Source: Sphaerulina vaccinii (taxonomy: Eukaryota; Ascomycota; Dothideomycetes; Mycosphaerellales; Mycosphaerellaceae). Taken from it: 64,000 nt of DNA. A program made the translations under genes and the position numbers. The stretch is taken from NCBI GenBank assembly GCA_022570795.1, contig JAKUDP010000012.1, forward strand, positions 310,001 through 374,000, written 5' to 3'. Below the pieces are notes generated by a model, which ran no database searches, was not told the DNA's origin, and saw only the letters and a program-made list of their open reading frames with translations. This document shows positions 1 to 11,761 of the stretch, one piece after another (the stretch's first letter is position 1; every line of letters starts with the position of its first letter).

Positions 1-1805
1 GTAGCAGTTTAGCTCGACCTACTTCCGATTAGTACTTGTGATTCACTAAATCACATGTGAATCACGGATACTGTGAGTTACTGTGATCAACCTCGTTACT
101 CACGTGAGTCATCGCATCTCTGGTGAGTACACTTCACACAATAGCAGAGAAATCCAATGATGAGCTTGTAGACGGGAATCGAACTGGTGAGGAGCAGATC
201 CAATAGAACACGGCCTGTCTGCAGTGTGTTTCAGGTACATGTCCGGATGTCACAAGCCAGCCACGAGAGCTCAAGCGTGCTTCTCCGGTAACACCACTCG
301 TCGACGTCTGTCAAACATGTGATTGACAGTCGAGACTGGGTGGTGGCTGCAGCTCATGCTCGCCATGCGGCAGCCACAATATGATCATGTAGGTCCGGAG
401 GTTCGCAGGTCCGGCTTCGCAGCGCATTGCTCGTCGTTCCCTGCTGTGTTCCAGAGTCTCCACAGAAGTGGATCATCAAGTAGTGCGTACACCACGACTC
501 CAACGTCAAGATGGATCGACTCCAATGGCAAGGTGGATGCTGGTGGGTTCGCGCAGCTCTGCGCCATGCTGAGGGATGAATCCTCACTCCTTCGCGAAAC
601 GATCTGTGTTTCTAATTCTGGGCCAAGCGCTTTCGCTGTGCGAATCCAGCAGCTCAAGTCCACTAGTATTGCTGCAGAAGTGGGCAGCTGTCGTACGCTG
701 TCGCAAAGTGAGTATGGCTTCACAGCGAATCGATAAATCAATGCCTAGGGCGTCGTGTCGGCTGGGTGAGTTTGCCACCACGTCTCGTCCACTGCAGGCC
801 GGAGGCATAGTAGGCACTCATCACACCCGAACGGACATTTCTTCTGGTTCTCTGACAGAAAAGGATCAATGAGTCGCTGTTTGGCAATTCCGGCAGGTGT
901 GAAGTCTTGAAAGGTGTTCGGTGAGCGAGGTCCAGAAGGTCGAAGAATGTCGGGGTCCTTGTCTTTGCCATCTCAACCAATACCAAGAGTCATGGGAGTC
1001 TATTTGTGCCAAAGCTTCGACGCGTCCAGAACGCCTCGTCCGTATGAGGCTTCGAAATTGCAGGTGCCTGCACAACATACGAAACACATGCTGCTGCGCA
1101 TGTCTGGTGACAAGTCACGACGTCCAAGAAGTCGTAATTTGCTCGCAATCGTAGGCAGATGTTCAGTCACACAACCAAGTTCTGCATTGGAAAGAATACG
1201 CGTCCGTCATTGGTGTGGTACAAGGATGAGCCGCTTCGAGAAAAGGAAGCACGCAAGCTTCACCTGCGATCTGCATGGATACGTTCAGATGCATGGTATC
1301 GCAAACGCATGCTCTGGCAGAACTTGCCGCATCGTCATGGTACAGCACTCTACCTGTGGTGCTGGTCTTCGGACTCCGTGGTCGCTGTCGTCGCTGCTTT
1401 CGAGGCAGTGCGGCTCGTTCGGCGTGAAGGTGGCGGCTTTCGTCAGCGAAGTGTTCTCGCCGCGAGTCCGACTCAATCCTAACCTACCACAACGAGCACC
1501 TGGACGGCAAGAGTTTTTGATAGTGCAGGGTTGGTGTGGACGTGCCTCGCGGCCCGGATGCCATCTCAAGCCATCTGGGACCCTTTCATATGGTCTGTGA
1601 CACCATGCAGGTGGTTTCCTGCAGCCTGGTCACAAGGGTGGTAGGTGGGGTCTTGTTTGCGATCTGCACATATATTCTGGTGTACTCCTCGGTGCGCGCC
1701 CGTCTCAGATTCCTTCTTGTATAGGTGCTCACTCTGTTCTCCGGCTACTCACGAACGATAGAACAATCTACAAGACCAGCAGTACGCCTCAGCAACTCAG
1801 CAACT
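1..1805. other. gene-poor left edge, nothing assigned
   Basis: I see no convincing gene here. The open frames on both strands are short, overlap one another antisense, and have no recognisable domain or splice pattern. Near the left end two short palindromes are visible (TCACATGTGA around 51-60 and ACTCACGTGAGT around 98-109); the second contains a CACGTG E-box core. Whether they are used is unknown. Confidence 0.5.
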
Positions 1806-2045
1806 ATGCCAGGCTCCAAATTTGTCGAGATCCTCGATACAAGCAACACTCCATACTCACGCGACAATGTCAGCCTGGACGATGTTCTCGCAGAGACGAG
1901 ACAACGATCAGAGTCGCAAGGCAGTATAACGAGCACTTCAAGTACCAACTCTGGTTCTACTTCTCCAACAACTTCATCGTTCAACTTGCCTGTGGAACCC
2001 ATCAAGACACGTCTGCGAGGCTTCTCGATCCGCACCAAGAGATGA
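1806..2045 (+). CDS. small Ser/Thr-rich hypothetical protein (79 aa)
   Basis: A short frame of 79 residues begins at an ATG and ends at TGA. It has an ordered look: an N-terminal segment with alternating hydrophobic and acidic residues (KFVEILDTSNTPYSRDNVSLDDV), a Gln/Arg stretch (ETRQRS), a low-complexity Ser/Thr/Asn tract at about residues 39-57, and a basic tail (KTRLRGFSIRTKR). It resembles small conserved fungal proteins that have a Ser-rich centre and an RLRGFS-like end, but that resemblance is from memory and unverified. The frame is open about 27 codons upstream of this ATG; I chose the inner start because the upstream part begins at a weaker position and lacks the same composition. 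No function can be assigned. Confidence 0.5.
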   Translation: MPGSKFVEILDTSNTPYSRDNVSLDDVLAETRQRSESQGSITSTSSTNSGSTSPTTSSFNLPVEPIKTRLRGFSIRTKR

Positions 2046-3610
2046 ACGATCGCGGACACTGTTATGAAACTCAATAACGGTGAACTACGAACTACGACTC
2101 GATGACTGGACGACTCAGCGACCTTGCTTCTCAGCGACGACCTTACCTGCATCGATTGCAAAACTCTGCAACAGACCTGCTCCCATAGCACGTTCTCAGG
2201 AACACTAGAGCTCTTCTTCACGATCTTCGATGTGATCCTCGATCGTCTCAAGTCCGACGTGACGCCATGAGCTATTGTGCATGGTCGTATGGATGTTCTC
2301 CGCATACTGCTCTGCTCAACTTCGGACATACCAAGAACTTTCGTCATCCGGACACAAATAGCACGAACCAGCGGAGCCGAAGTTGTGAAGAAATTCAACC
2401 TTCACTACTGCATACCACACGCACATCACACCGCGATCCGGACCAGCATCCGTGGACTTCATGGTGTGCATGACCAAAGCGCACGCGGCAAGACAGCGTG
2501 TGCTCATGCTATCACAAGGCCAGACCAGACCTCGAAGCTCCGCGTCGAGACGCCTCAGGCGAGTGTTTGAATAGACGGATGAAGGTCAGGTCGGGGAGTA
2601 GGACCTGTTGGACAGTGCGATACGGTCATATTGCAGCTCAAGTCTGAGCTGCGAGAAGTGGACTGCGTGAGGCTGGTCAGCCATGAGCAGGTTTGAAGGT
2701 ACATGAACGTGCACATAGCTGGCATATACAATACCAGATCAATACCTAATTCAAGAACATATGACTTAACATACAACTCCGTGCCTCCAATCCACTCGCG
2801 TAGAAGTTCGGCAGCCGTGTCGTTCTTCGCCACCATAACTAGAGTCGCGCAAGATAAGGCACCATGAACTTTGTCCTACCAGTTCGCAGATCGTTCGTCC
2901 AACTAATGCTTGCATCCGAAACAGTCCGACCTCACCTTCCACAGGCGCCCTGTACACAAGATAGGGATCATGGCACGTAGGCGAAGATATCAATCTGCTT
3001 GCCTATGTCATACCAGCTATTACGCGTCCTGGTTCCACCTGCACAGTTCTTCAGTCCCTGCGTCCACGACATCATACTCTCCACCGCGTAAGCATACATA
3101 CGGCACATCGCCAAATATCTCCGTAGTCGACCACTTCATCATCGTACCGTAGACTCCACTGCGTAAGCATAAGCGGTAGTACGATCAGATAGCAGTTGAC
3201 GTTGACCTCACCTCACCTCGTCACGCCAAGGAGACAGCCACGCAAAGCTCACAAGCGAACTGATAAGGCATGAGTAACCTGAACTCGGATTGTTAAGGTT
3301 CATAGCAAAGCTATGATTTCGTGTTTCTAACGATCGTCCGCCTCATTGGCATAGTCAGTAAGTCGTCAGAATGACTGGTGCTTAACAACCTTAGCTACAG
3401 CAAAGCCTCTGAAGATATCTGTGTCTTCTGACATGATGTACGGCTTCTGCCTTTGTTGGCAAGGGAGTTTGGTTTGCTTCTTTTGCTCAATGCAGATGCT
3501 GTGGTGTTGAGGTATGGAAGATCGCATTCTGGCATGGTGAACTCTCCAGAAACCCGTGGAAATGATGCCGATGTGGCTGGAGTCTGTAGACACTTGCATT
3601 CGGCCGCTAT
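2046..3610. other. intergenic, no gene supported
   Basis: Only short overlapping frames occur on both strands, with no domain or splice pattern. The right end (about 3300-3610) is probably the 3' flank of the Mch1-like transporter, which is read leftward and stops at 3611. Confidence 0.45.
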
Positions 3611-5467
3611 CTATACAGCGACACCCTTCCTAGCCCAGCCTCCAGGCCCTCTCCACGCCCAAAACCACAACCCACACGCGACCCAAACACAAACAGCCAT
3701 AGCCCAGAACGTGCCTGCATAGCACTTCACTCCATAACATAACTTGTCTTCCACTAGATCTGCTCCCTCGACTGTTTCGAGGTCTGCTGCCCATTGATAC
3801 ACGCCGCTATAGATCAGTCCCCAGATAGTTGCGCCTACAGCTGGCATCATCGCGCAGATGCCCCAATTCGTCCCAAAGTTCTCAACGCCCCATATCACAC
3901 TGACAATGATAGGTGTGAGAGAGAAAGCAGCGCCATATCCAGCACCAATCGAGGCTGACACTATCCAGAATCGTTCAGCGTGAAGATCTATGAAGCCTGA
4001 TGCCAGGACGACTTGGCCCAGACTCATCAAGATGCAGAAAGCTATGAGGAAAGTTACTCGGGAGATCTCGAGACGCTTCTTCTCTGTTGGTAAGGGAGGT
4101 GGCAGGGACGAGATGCTGTTCGCTATACTGTTTGGTCCGCGACGGTGTTGATGCGGAGAAGAGGTGGGCGCCAGGATGTCGGTGAGGGTTCCAGTGAGGA
4201 TTCGTGCGACTGTCGACATGACTGCCACGATCGAGACGTGCGTAGCTGCGCTCGTTGGGTTTCCGTTCTCAGGAATTGAAAGAGGCGGGTACAGAGTATC
4301 GATGATGGTTCCTAGGTTGTTGATAAAAGCTTCACCTGGGCCAGTAACGAGAAGGAAACCTGCTGCGAGCCACCACATTGTCCTATCGCCTAGGAAACGA
4401 CGAGTTTCGGCATTCAGGAGCCAGGTTTTCATGCGTTGGTCTTCCGCCTTCTTGGCTTTCAGTTCGTCGGCTTTGCGACTGATTTCTTCTACCACTGATT
4501 CGGATAGTGTTCCATAGCCTTCTTGTTCTTCTCGTTCTGCCAGCAAGCGGTGGAAGTATTGGCTTTCGTCCAGGAAGCCGCTCTGCTCTAGCTCTTCTAC
4601 AGCGTCTTCGATGAGTTCTTCTTCGTCCACGATCCGTAGTGTGAAGCTGCCGATGATGCCAGTCGCTAGCAAGAAGATGCCTAAGAATAAGAAGAACTTG
4701 TGCACATTGACATCGCCCTTCGTGCCATCACCTTTCGTCTCGTATAGCAGTTTACTGCCAACTTGCGCCTGCCACATACCACTCAACCCAAAGCACGCAA
4801 TGGGCAACGCGAGTGCAATGCCCTTGTACTTGCCCCGTCCAAAGTTCTTCGCGCATGTTGTGACAGCGGACAGATACATCAAACTCGTGCCCATACCAAT
4901 GAACACGAAAGCCACGACCATCACCCAATACGGCCAGCCTGTCCCTCTCAGCGCAGGAGGTGGCCCACTCTTGTAGTCAAAAGCAGCCAACAAGTATCCT
5001 ATCCCAAAGGAACACCCCGCGAGCAGACTTGGTATTCCAGGCCCATAACGATCACACATGGCACCCCAGATCGGCACAGGCAAGTACATGGCAATCTCAG
5101 CTGTAATGCTAATGCCATTGACCTGCAACTGGCTATAATGTAGACGATGCTGGAAGAGTGGCGCGTAAAGACTGTAGGCTGTTATACTGCCAGCTCCCAG
5201 AGTGTTTATAAGGGCCCAGGCGAAGGAGCCATATCTCCATAGTTCCTTTCGGAAGCGTTCGCGGTCTTTGGACTGAATGCCTTCTGCTATGTCGGAGAAG
5301 AAACTGCCGGCGTAGCTGTGCTCTTCTGAGCTGCGTGCTTCTCGACTGCTGCTGGCATCTCGTGATGTGGCGAGGAGAGGTTTGCCGCCGGGAGTGTAGT
5401 CGAGTTTGTCAATGGCCGCGCTGCTGTTGTCGCGCACTCGACTCACTGGGCGCGAGGAGGAGGGCAT
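3611..5467 (-). CDS. MCH1: MFS transporter, Mch1/nodulin-like family
   Basis: The gene is a single uninterrupted exon encoding 618 residues, the usual length for fungal Mch1 proteins. The N-terminal ~85 residues are hydrophilic and Ser/Arg rich. Then come about 12 hydrophobic segments, starting with WALINTLGAGSITAYSLYAPLF and a loop motif GAMCDRYGPG that matches the MFS loop 2-3 signature. A long hydrophilic central loop (about residues 280-345, rich in Glu/Lys) divides the two six-helix halves, and the C-terminus ends in a short tail after the last membrane segment. Mch1 proteins are monocarboxylate-porter homologues placed on internal or plasma membranes; their substrate is unsettled. The gene is divergent from the UNC-45-like gene across about 306 bp, so the two probably share a promoter region. 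The family call is firm; the exact Mch1 orthology is likely but unchecked. Confidence 0.88.
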   Translation of the reverse strand: MPSSSRPVSRVRDNSSAAIDKLDYTPGGKPLLATSRDASSSREARSSEEHSYAGSFFSDIAEGIQSKDRERFRKELWRYGSFAWALINTLGAGSITAYSLYAPLFQHRLHYSQLQVNGISITAEIAMYLPVPIWGAMCDRYGPGIPSLLAGCSFGIGYLLAAFDYKSGPPPALRGTGWPYWVMVVAFVFIGMGTSLMYLSAVTTCAKNFGRGKYKGIALALPIACFGLSGMWQAQVGSKLLYETKGDGTKGDVNVHKFFLFLGIFLLATGIIGSFTLRIVDEEELIEDAVEELEQSGFLDESQYFHRLLAEREEQEGYGTLSESVVEEISRKADELKAKKAEDQRMKTWLLNAETRRFLGDRTMWWLAAGFLLVTGPGEAFINNLGTIIDTLYPPLSIPENGNPTSAATHVSIVAVMSTVARILTGTLTDILAPTSSPHQHRRGPNSIANSISSLPPPLPTEKKRLEISRVTFLIAFCILMSLGQVVLASGFIDLHAERFWIVSASIGAGYGAAFSLTPIIVSVIWGVENFGTNWGICAMMPAVGATIWGLIYSGVYQWAADLETVEGADLVEDKLCYGVKCYAGTFWAMAVCVWVACGLWFWAWRGPGGWARKGVAV

Positions 5468-5773
5468 TGTGTCGGTCGTAGGGATGGGAGGAAGAGGTGG
5501 TGGTGTTCGATGCCGGGCTCTGCTTCAGGTTCCCATCTTCACTGTCTGTCACTCGTCCATACTAGACTAGACCATGGCGCAAGGGATAACAATACAGATC
5601 ATGCTGTCGCCTTATCGTGACTCTGTTTAGCTCTGTTGCTAAGTGGACACGCGAAGGCTGATGACTGATGACGAGCAAGACCATCGGCTCGTGTTCCTCC
5701 TTCACCGAGATCGTTTCCCACTTTAGCTTCATTTTCTGCACATACTTGCCGCATCTGGGCATAATGGCACACG
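5468..5773. promoter_or_regulatory. divergent promoter between MCH1-like and UNC-45-like genes
   Basis: These 306 bp separate two start codons pointing away from each other. No individual element stands out. At 5764, ten bases before the UNC-45-like start, lies an out-of-frame ATG that opens a 21-codon overlapping upstream frame ending inside the coding sequence. If the leader includes it, it could lower translation of the main frame. Confidence 0.55.
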
Positions 5774-8264
5774 ATGGCCGAAGACGACCTGAAGAAGAGA
5801 GTAACACAGCTTATACAGAAGTCCGATGACTTCGCGAAAGATGGCGAATTGCAGAAGGCGCTTGATGCCTTGAAAGAAGCATCTCATCTCGATCCGGAAA
5901 ATGCTCGTGTGAAAGATGCGCTAGTGGCTCTGGAGAAGAGAGAAAGGACGGGAGATGCCATTTCATTGATTCAAAGCTATCTGGGGACTGGAACGGCCAG
6001 CGATGGCCAAAAGGCATTGCACGCTCTGAGGCAGAAGCAACTTCCCAAGGACGAAGCCGAGAAAGCTCTCGAACTGCTACTCCATGCACCCAAGCCACTG
6101 GACTTGCTCGATGGTTTGACTGGCACTTTGTTCTACAGAAGCAAAGATGTTCAGCAGATGCTTGTGGACAAGTTCCAGAGCCCTGTCACCGAGCTTTTCG
6201 ATCAGCTATACGAACGAGGACCGGAAAGTCTGAAAGCCTTCAGCACGATCCCACTCAATGATGCACTTTGGACGTCGAAAGATGGCCAGGCGAGAGCTCA
6301 GCGAGACTTGTTCCGGCTATGCGTCGCCAAGCTCATGTACGATGGTGTCGACCACAAGGACCGCCTCATGCAAACCGTGGCACGGCAGATTGCCGTAGCG
6401 CCTGCGAACATTACAAAGCTCATCGATCTCGATGTGTTCGAAGTCATACTAGACTGCCTCGATATCAGACTAGAGCAAGCTCTACGGAGTCAAGCCATGT
6501 TGGCCACTTCGAAAGTGCTTGAGGCGACTAAGGAGAAGGGCGGGCAGCTCTTTGGTCAGTACTTGGCTGCGAAAGTGAGCAAGCAGACCATCGACGACTT
6601 CATCGTTGCTTTCTCTTCAGCAGCTGCCATCTTTCCGATGATACCTGTGGTAGCGGCACAGCTCTTCATGACTGACGGCTTTGTGCAACAACTTGTGCCT
6701 AATCTCGAAAGGAACTTCGAGACGGGCAGTCAAGGAAAGAGGTCAGTTACAGGAAGAGACCCAGAACGACGTGCTTGACTCTCGAGACATACTGACTGCA
6801 AGCAGAAAGAGCGCAACACTCGAAGTAGCAGCTCTTGAACTGCTCAGCGCGGCATGTGTAGACAAGGCATGCCGTGAGGCTATAGACCGATACTGTTCAC
6901 CTTGGCTGCGAGATCTGTCAGATGAAGCTGAAGGCAAGCACAAAGCTCTCTCGTCACTCGTGCTCGCCAAGATCAATGCAACATCTTCAGAAGAGGTAAC
7001 GTCGAAACTGGCAAACCTGGTCTTGGTCAACGAGGTCAACGTAGATCAAGCAATAGAAGGGCTAGCCTACACCACACTACAGCCGAAGGTCAAGGAAGAC
7101 ATTGCAGGCAACGCGAATTTGCTGAAGCGACTGATAGCTGCCTTGACAGATCGCCCAAGCGCTGCATTCGGCTGCTTGACCATCTTCTCCAATCTAACCA
7201 CCTACCGACCACCTCAAACCGCGGAGCAGAAAAAGATGGCCCAACTGAAAGCCTATGCAAACCAACAAAAGCCAGCCGAGAACGACACTCTCGACAACGA
7301 TACCTTCGTCACGATTCGCTGCAAGAAACTCCTCGATGCCGATATCGTACCCGCCCTGGTCTCCAGCTGTAAACAAACCAGCTCACCGACCAACATCGCA
7401 ATGGTAGTGAAGACACTCCTCTCTCTGGCCAAGGAACAGAAACATCGCACGAAGATGGTTTCTCAGGGTTCTGTGAAACTCCTCTTACAGATTCGAGAAC
7501 GTATTGGTAAGACAGATAAGTCCTCTGCTGAGGCCTCGACCATCGATCGCAACGCCTCCCACGCTCTGGCACGACTTCTCATCTCCGTGAACCCAGAGCA
7601 CGTCTTCTCTTCGGCCCTGCCGGTCAGCACAGCCGTGAGCTCTTTGATCCCACTACTGACATACGACACCGATGCCGAACAACGAGACCTCCTACCAACC
7701 TTCGAAGCACTGCTCGCACTTACCAACCTGGCCTCAATGGAAGGACCCACAGCCCGAGACCTCCTTCTTCGCTCTTCTGCCTTCGAGCGACTCGAAGATC
7801 TCCTCTTCAGCAGCAATACTCTCGTCCAACGCGCCAGTGTCGAATTAGTCTGCAACCTCATGGCTGCTCCCGCCGGTGTAGCCAAGTACGCAGACGGATC
7901 TAAAGATGCTAATCGAAGACTGCATGTTCTGTTGGCTTTGACTGATGCGGAGGATCTTGCGACGCGTCGAGCTGCAGGTGGTGCTCTCGCGATGCTCACC
8001 GAGTGGGATAGCGCGGTGGGCGCTGTGCTGGATCATGCCAAAGGTGTGGAGTTAGTGGTGGGTATGTGCGAAGAAGAAAGCGACGAGATGAAGCACAGAG
8101 GCTTCGCGTGCGTGCTCAACTTGGTCAGCGCGCCAGGAGATGTAGGCGAGAGAGGAGTGAGAGCAGTCAAAATTGACGAAGATGACCTGAAGGAGGCGCT
8201 CAGGCAGACTAAGAGTAAGGATGTACTTGGGCTGGGCGTTGAGGTGCTTAAGAAGTTGCAATGA
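5774..8264 (+). CDS. SHE4: UNC-45/Cro1/She4-type myosin chaperone
   Basis: I read two exons, 5774-6741 and 6806-8264, giving 808 residues. The 64-nt intron begins GTCAGT, has a CTGAC branch-like site and ends CAG; joining restores one frame across it (GSQGKR into KSATLEVAALELLS). The first ~60 residues form a helical, TPR-like segment (AKDGELQKALDALKEASHLDPENARVKDAL). The rest is a long alpha-helical ARM-like solenoid typical of the UNC-45 central and UCS regions, ending in repeated leucine-rich helices (SAPGDVGERGVRAV and following). UCS proteins fold and stabilise myosin motor heads in the cytosol; yeast She4 and Podospora Cro1 act in endocytosis, actin organisation and cytokinesis. Length fits the family. 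The start is the second ATG of the leader, the first (5764) being out of frame. Confidence 0.85.
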
Positions 8265-9875
8265 AGAGTCAAGCTGCATCTACAAAAGTATGACAGGAAT
8301 GGTTGATGGCGGCAGCAGGTCTAGCATATGAGATATGGACAACTATGGCTCTATGCGAGGGCTCGTCGCAAGAGCTTGGCCGATCATGTTGCTGACCTCT
8401 CGATACAGCAGAGATGCTTGGCTGGTGCTTGAGTAGCTTGGCCTCGACGGCAGGTAGTGAGTTCGATTCCTCCTACTATTGGGATGTGTACTGAAACTGT
8501 GGTCGTTGCTATGATCGAACTAGTACTTCCTGGTTGTGAGATCAGATGATGATTCAATGGCTTCCTGCACATTGCGTGGACATTGGACTACGGGTCGCTC
8601 TGCCCACTTCAACCGATGGAAAATATAAGTAAGGAACTGTCTCGCGTTGCTCAGTCTTGCGTACATTCTCGAAGAGCACCAAGACATCAAGTTCGACCTC
8701 GAGGCCACATTTCCGGTTGACCATGGACGAATACGAACCCCCAGCTTCGCTATCGAAAGCCACCTTGATGATTTCCTGCGCGGCGGATCCTAATGTCTCA
8801 TCTTGAGCCTGTTTCTGCCGGGCTCCACATCTCATCTATGTGATATGTGATGGAAGTAGCGTGTGCTTCAGGAGGACTTCAGAATTGTAGGTATTGCCTA
8901 CGAGCTGTGCTGGTATTCATACTGATATCTATTTCACAGTTCTCCAAGCTGTTCGCAAAGCTCAAATTCTAGACCTCCACTCGATGTGTGGTACATGCAC
9001 CCCGCTCTGCCATGTGTTGCCATCGACGCCTCTTTTGCTATTTCGGTCGATGATGCATCTCAGCAAAAGATCAAGCACGTCAGATCTGATTGCTGGTCGG
9101 TTGTGCGAACACCCGCCCTCACGATCTTTCTCCATGTGTCAAGCGACCGGCGAAAACGTGCTCGAACAAGCAATTGACATTTGTTCACCAGGTTCATTCG
9201 ATTTGTCGATTCAGTTCTCTCCGCACCGATTCCTGCGGCTAAGTGGCATATCATGGCTGATCTTTGCACGTCACTTTGATGGAATATGCCTCATCACGAA
9301 CGGCACAATCAGGACAAGATCATGAACAAGCAGTCGATGGATATTCGACTTGGTCACCTGGACGACATGAAGATTCTGCTATGGCCAAGTCAATTGCTGC
9401 AGCTTCACAGCTTGTGAGACAGACAGCTCTGAGGCTCACCGAGCTCTTCCACAGCTCCCACCCCGGATCGCACTACGCCCGTTGAGACGGCGCAGAGTCA
9501 ACAAGCTTAGTCTTGAGCTTGGCTTGAATAAGACACGCACTAACGATCTTTATACCACTCACAAGTAAGCTCGCTGAACCTTATAGTAGCTTGGCTGACA
9601 TGCCAAACGCCTTCGATGACATCCGGAGAGAGCTCCTTCGAAACTCAGCTCACTTTTTCGACTCAGATGTGCCACCGGTGTTGCCACTTACAGCCAAACA
9701 CGAGGACCGTGAGAGCCTCATTCGTTGACGGCATCTTAGACCCGAGGGTGCCTGGACGAAGAGCTGCTACATAAGGGAAGTAGCTTTCTTCAGCACTTTT
9801 CTCACTTCACCCATCGATACCCATTGACATTTCGTATCTCTATATCTCATCACTCACTTCATATCACTCGCAAAT
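8265..9875. other. intergenic, no gene firmly supported
   Basis: About 1.6 kb with no firm gene. A minus-strand frame at 8554-8835 has some coding-like composition around the words EIIKVAFDSEAG and LEVELDVLVLFENVRK and could be a remnant exon, but it has no partner exon that I can find. The last ~100 bp are the leader and promoter of the PIR/ferritin-like gene. Confidence 0.4.
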
Positions 9876-11761
9876 ATGAGATACGCATTCACGCTCGCTG
9901 CTCTTGCAGCTGCTGTTACTGCTCTGCCAGCTGTTTCGCAGATTGCAGGTAAGAGATTCCATGCAACTTGAGACAGAAGCTTTCGCTGACTTTGACTACA
10001 GATGGCCAGGGTATGTTCCTTGTGCAGTGAGAAGCGAACGAATGAGTCTAACAATAAGAAGTGCAAGCGCCGACGGGCATGCCAGTCACACAGATCGGAG
10101 GTAAGAATGTCCTCAACAAATTCGAGTGAAACATGCGCTGACTTCCAGCAGATGGACAGGTGAGATGAGCTTCATGAGGGCGTTGATGGACATGTGCTAA
10201 GACTAGAGGAGATTCAAGCGCCGACGGGACATCCAGTAACACAGATCGGAGGTGAGGAGTCATTACGCAAAGCTCCGAAAGAAACATTCGCTGACTTGGA
10301 GACAGACGGGCAAATTCAGGCGCCCGGCCCTAAGGCTACCGGAATGCCAGTGCAGCAAATATCAGATGGGTGAGTCGCTGATGAAGTTGGGGATGTTGTA
10401 GGACGTTGCTGATGCTCTATCAAGCCAGGTACAGGCACCGACTGGAAAGCCTGTGAGCCAGATCCCAGGTAAGATCGCACTCAACTTACTTCGATAGAAT
10501 TCGCTAACGTTCTGTAGACGGTCAAGTACAGGCACCCGGCTCGACTGGAAAGCCTGTGAGCCAGATCCCAGGTAAGATCGCACTCAACTTACTTTAAAGA
10601 AACATTCGCTTACATTCTGTAGACGGGCAAGTACAGGCACCCGGCATGGCCTCCGCATCAAAGGCACCTATGCCACCAATGTACACCAGCACCACAACTC
10701 TTGCCTGCCCAGTTCCAACCGCAAAGGCAACCATGGGTCCTGGCGCATCGAAGCCACAGGTTCCATTCAAGTTCCCACTTGCCAACGGCTTCCCTTCGCC
10801 AAACGCTACAGCACTCGCTGCTGTTCAGAAGACTGCCCACGGCACACTGCCAAATGGTGGTCTTCCAAAGAAGCTCTCTGATGCATCTGCTGCCACATTG
10901 CAGCTGATTGCTTTCAACGAGATCTTCGAGGTTGCATACTTCAACTCCCTGCTCACCAACTTGACCACTGGCGAGTACAACATTGGAGCCGCTAAGGACT
11001 TCGTCGTGCACGCCATCACCACAATCCAGGCGCAAGAGCAGCTGCACGCCATTGGTGCTAACGCCATCTTGGCCAGCGCCAACCGAACTACGATCATGCC
11101 ATGCCAGTACAAGTTCCCAGTCGCTGACTTCGACACCGCCATTGCCACTGCAGGTCTCTTCACCGACCTTGTCCTTGGTACTCTCCAGTCTGCCCAGAAC
11201 ACTTTCGCCACTACTGGCGATGCTGAGCTTGTTCCTCTCGTCGGATCCATCATCGGCCAAGAGGGTGAGCAGGATGGTTACTACCGCGTCACTGGCCGCA
11301 AGGTCCCATCTGCCCAGCCGTTCTTGACTGGCAGCGCAGGTGCCTTTGCCTGGTCTGCACTCAACCAGCTCTTCGTCGTCCCCGGCTCATGCGGTAACTA
11401 CGATGTCCTCACCAAGGCCCTCGGCATGCCACTTTCGCCTTTGACCGTTGTCACTCCACCACCAGCCACTGGCGCTGACGCTACTGTCACCTACTCTTAC
11501 CCAGTCGTTCCACAGGTCACCAGCCCAGCCAACCTTCGCCTCGTCCTCATCAACGGCCAGAACGCACCAATCGTCCAGCCACTCAACAACCTGAAGAAGA
11601 CCGGAAACACTGTTACCTTCGACTCTCCATTCCCATACACCAACGCCACTCTCGACGGCCTTACCATTGCCGCTGTCACCAACGGCAAGACTTCGTTTGC
11701 CAGCGTCGCTGAGGTTGCTGCCGCAGCTGTTTGGGGTCCAGGTCTCATTGAGGTCAACTAA
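9876..11761 (+). CDS. secreted PIR-repeat plus ferritin-like (LsdA-type) wall protein
   Basis: I read nine exons: 9876-9948, 10002-10010, 10062-10100, 10152-10159, 10212-10251, 10306-10369, 10425-10468, 10518-10571 and 10623-11761, giving 489 residues in one frame. Residues 1-18 are a clear signal peptide (MRYAFTLAALAAAVTALP). Next come six PIR-type repeats of the form (S/T/Q)QI-x-DGQ-(I/V)-QAP, most split by an intron at or near the Asp codon. In yeast PIR proteins the first Gln of this motif is joined by an ester bond to beta-1,3-glucan. The large last exon holds a ferritin-like domain of the LsdA/Rds1 kind, with helix words FNEIFEVAYF, QAQEQLHAIGAN and GQEGEQDGYYR carrying the candidate metal-ligand Glu/His residues. 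Such proteins appear in sexual development and stress in Aspergillus. The protein is probably bound to the cell wall; metal binding is an inference. Confidence 0.85.
9945..10645 (+). repeat. tandem exon array encoding six PIR repeats
   Basis: Each repeat is encoded by DNA of the same plan: ...CAGATC-x-GGN-G, a ~50-nt intron, then A(C/T)-GG-CA(A/G) and the QAP stretch. Introns 3, 5, 7 and 8 begin GTAAG or GTGAG directly after the G of the Asp codon. Introns 7 and 8 are almost identical over their first ~24 nt, and introns 5 and 8 share the AAAGAAACATTCGCT stretch, so introns were copied with the exons. Exons 2 and 4 are only 9 and 8 nt and encode little more than the D-G-Q of the motif; there an extra intron splits what later units carry as one exon. 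Confidence 0.85.

Noticed and set aside
165..215. reverse-strand tRNA-like word GGGAATCGAACTGG
   Set aside because: The bases around the loop do not pair, so no T-arm can form.
914..1600. 228-codon open frame on the plus strand
   Set aside because: It overlaps several other open frames, has no domain and its composition is Arg/Cys/Ser heavy as in chance frames of GC-balanced DNA.
7463..7999. 178-codon minus-strand frame
   Set aside because: It lies antisense inside the well-supported UNC-45-like gene and is Arg/Ser rich, a shadow of that coding strand.
8411..8490. tRNA-like word GAGTTCGATTCC
   Set aside because: The flanking bases do not form a T-arm stem and no acceptor or anticodon stem fits.
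10658..11260. 200-codon minus-strand frame
   Set aside because: A shadow of the ferritin-like domain exon.
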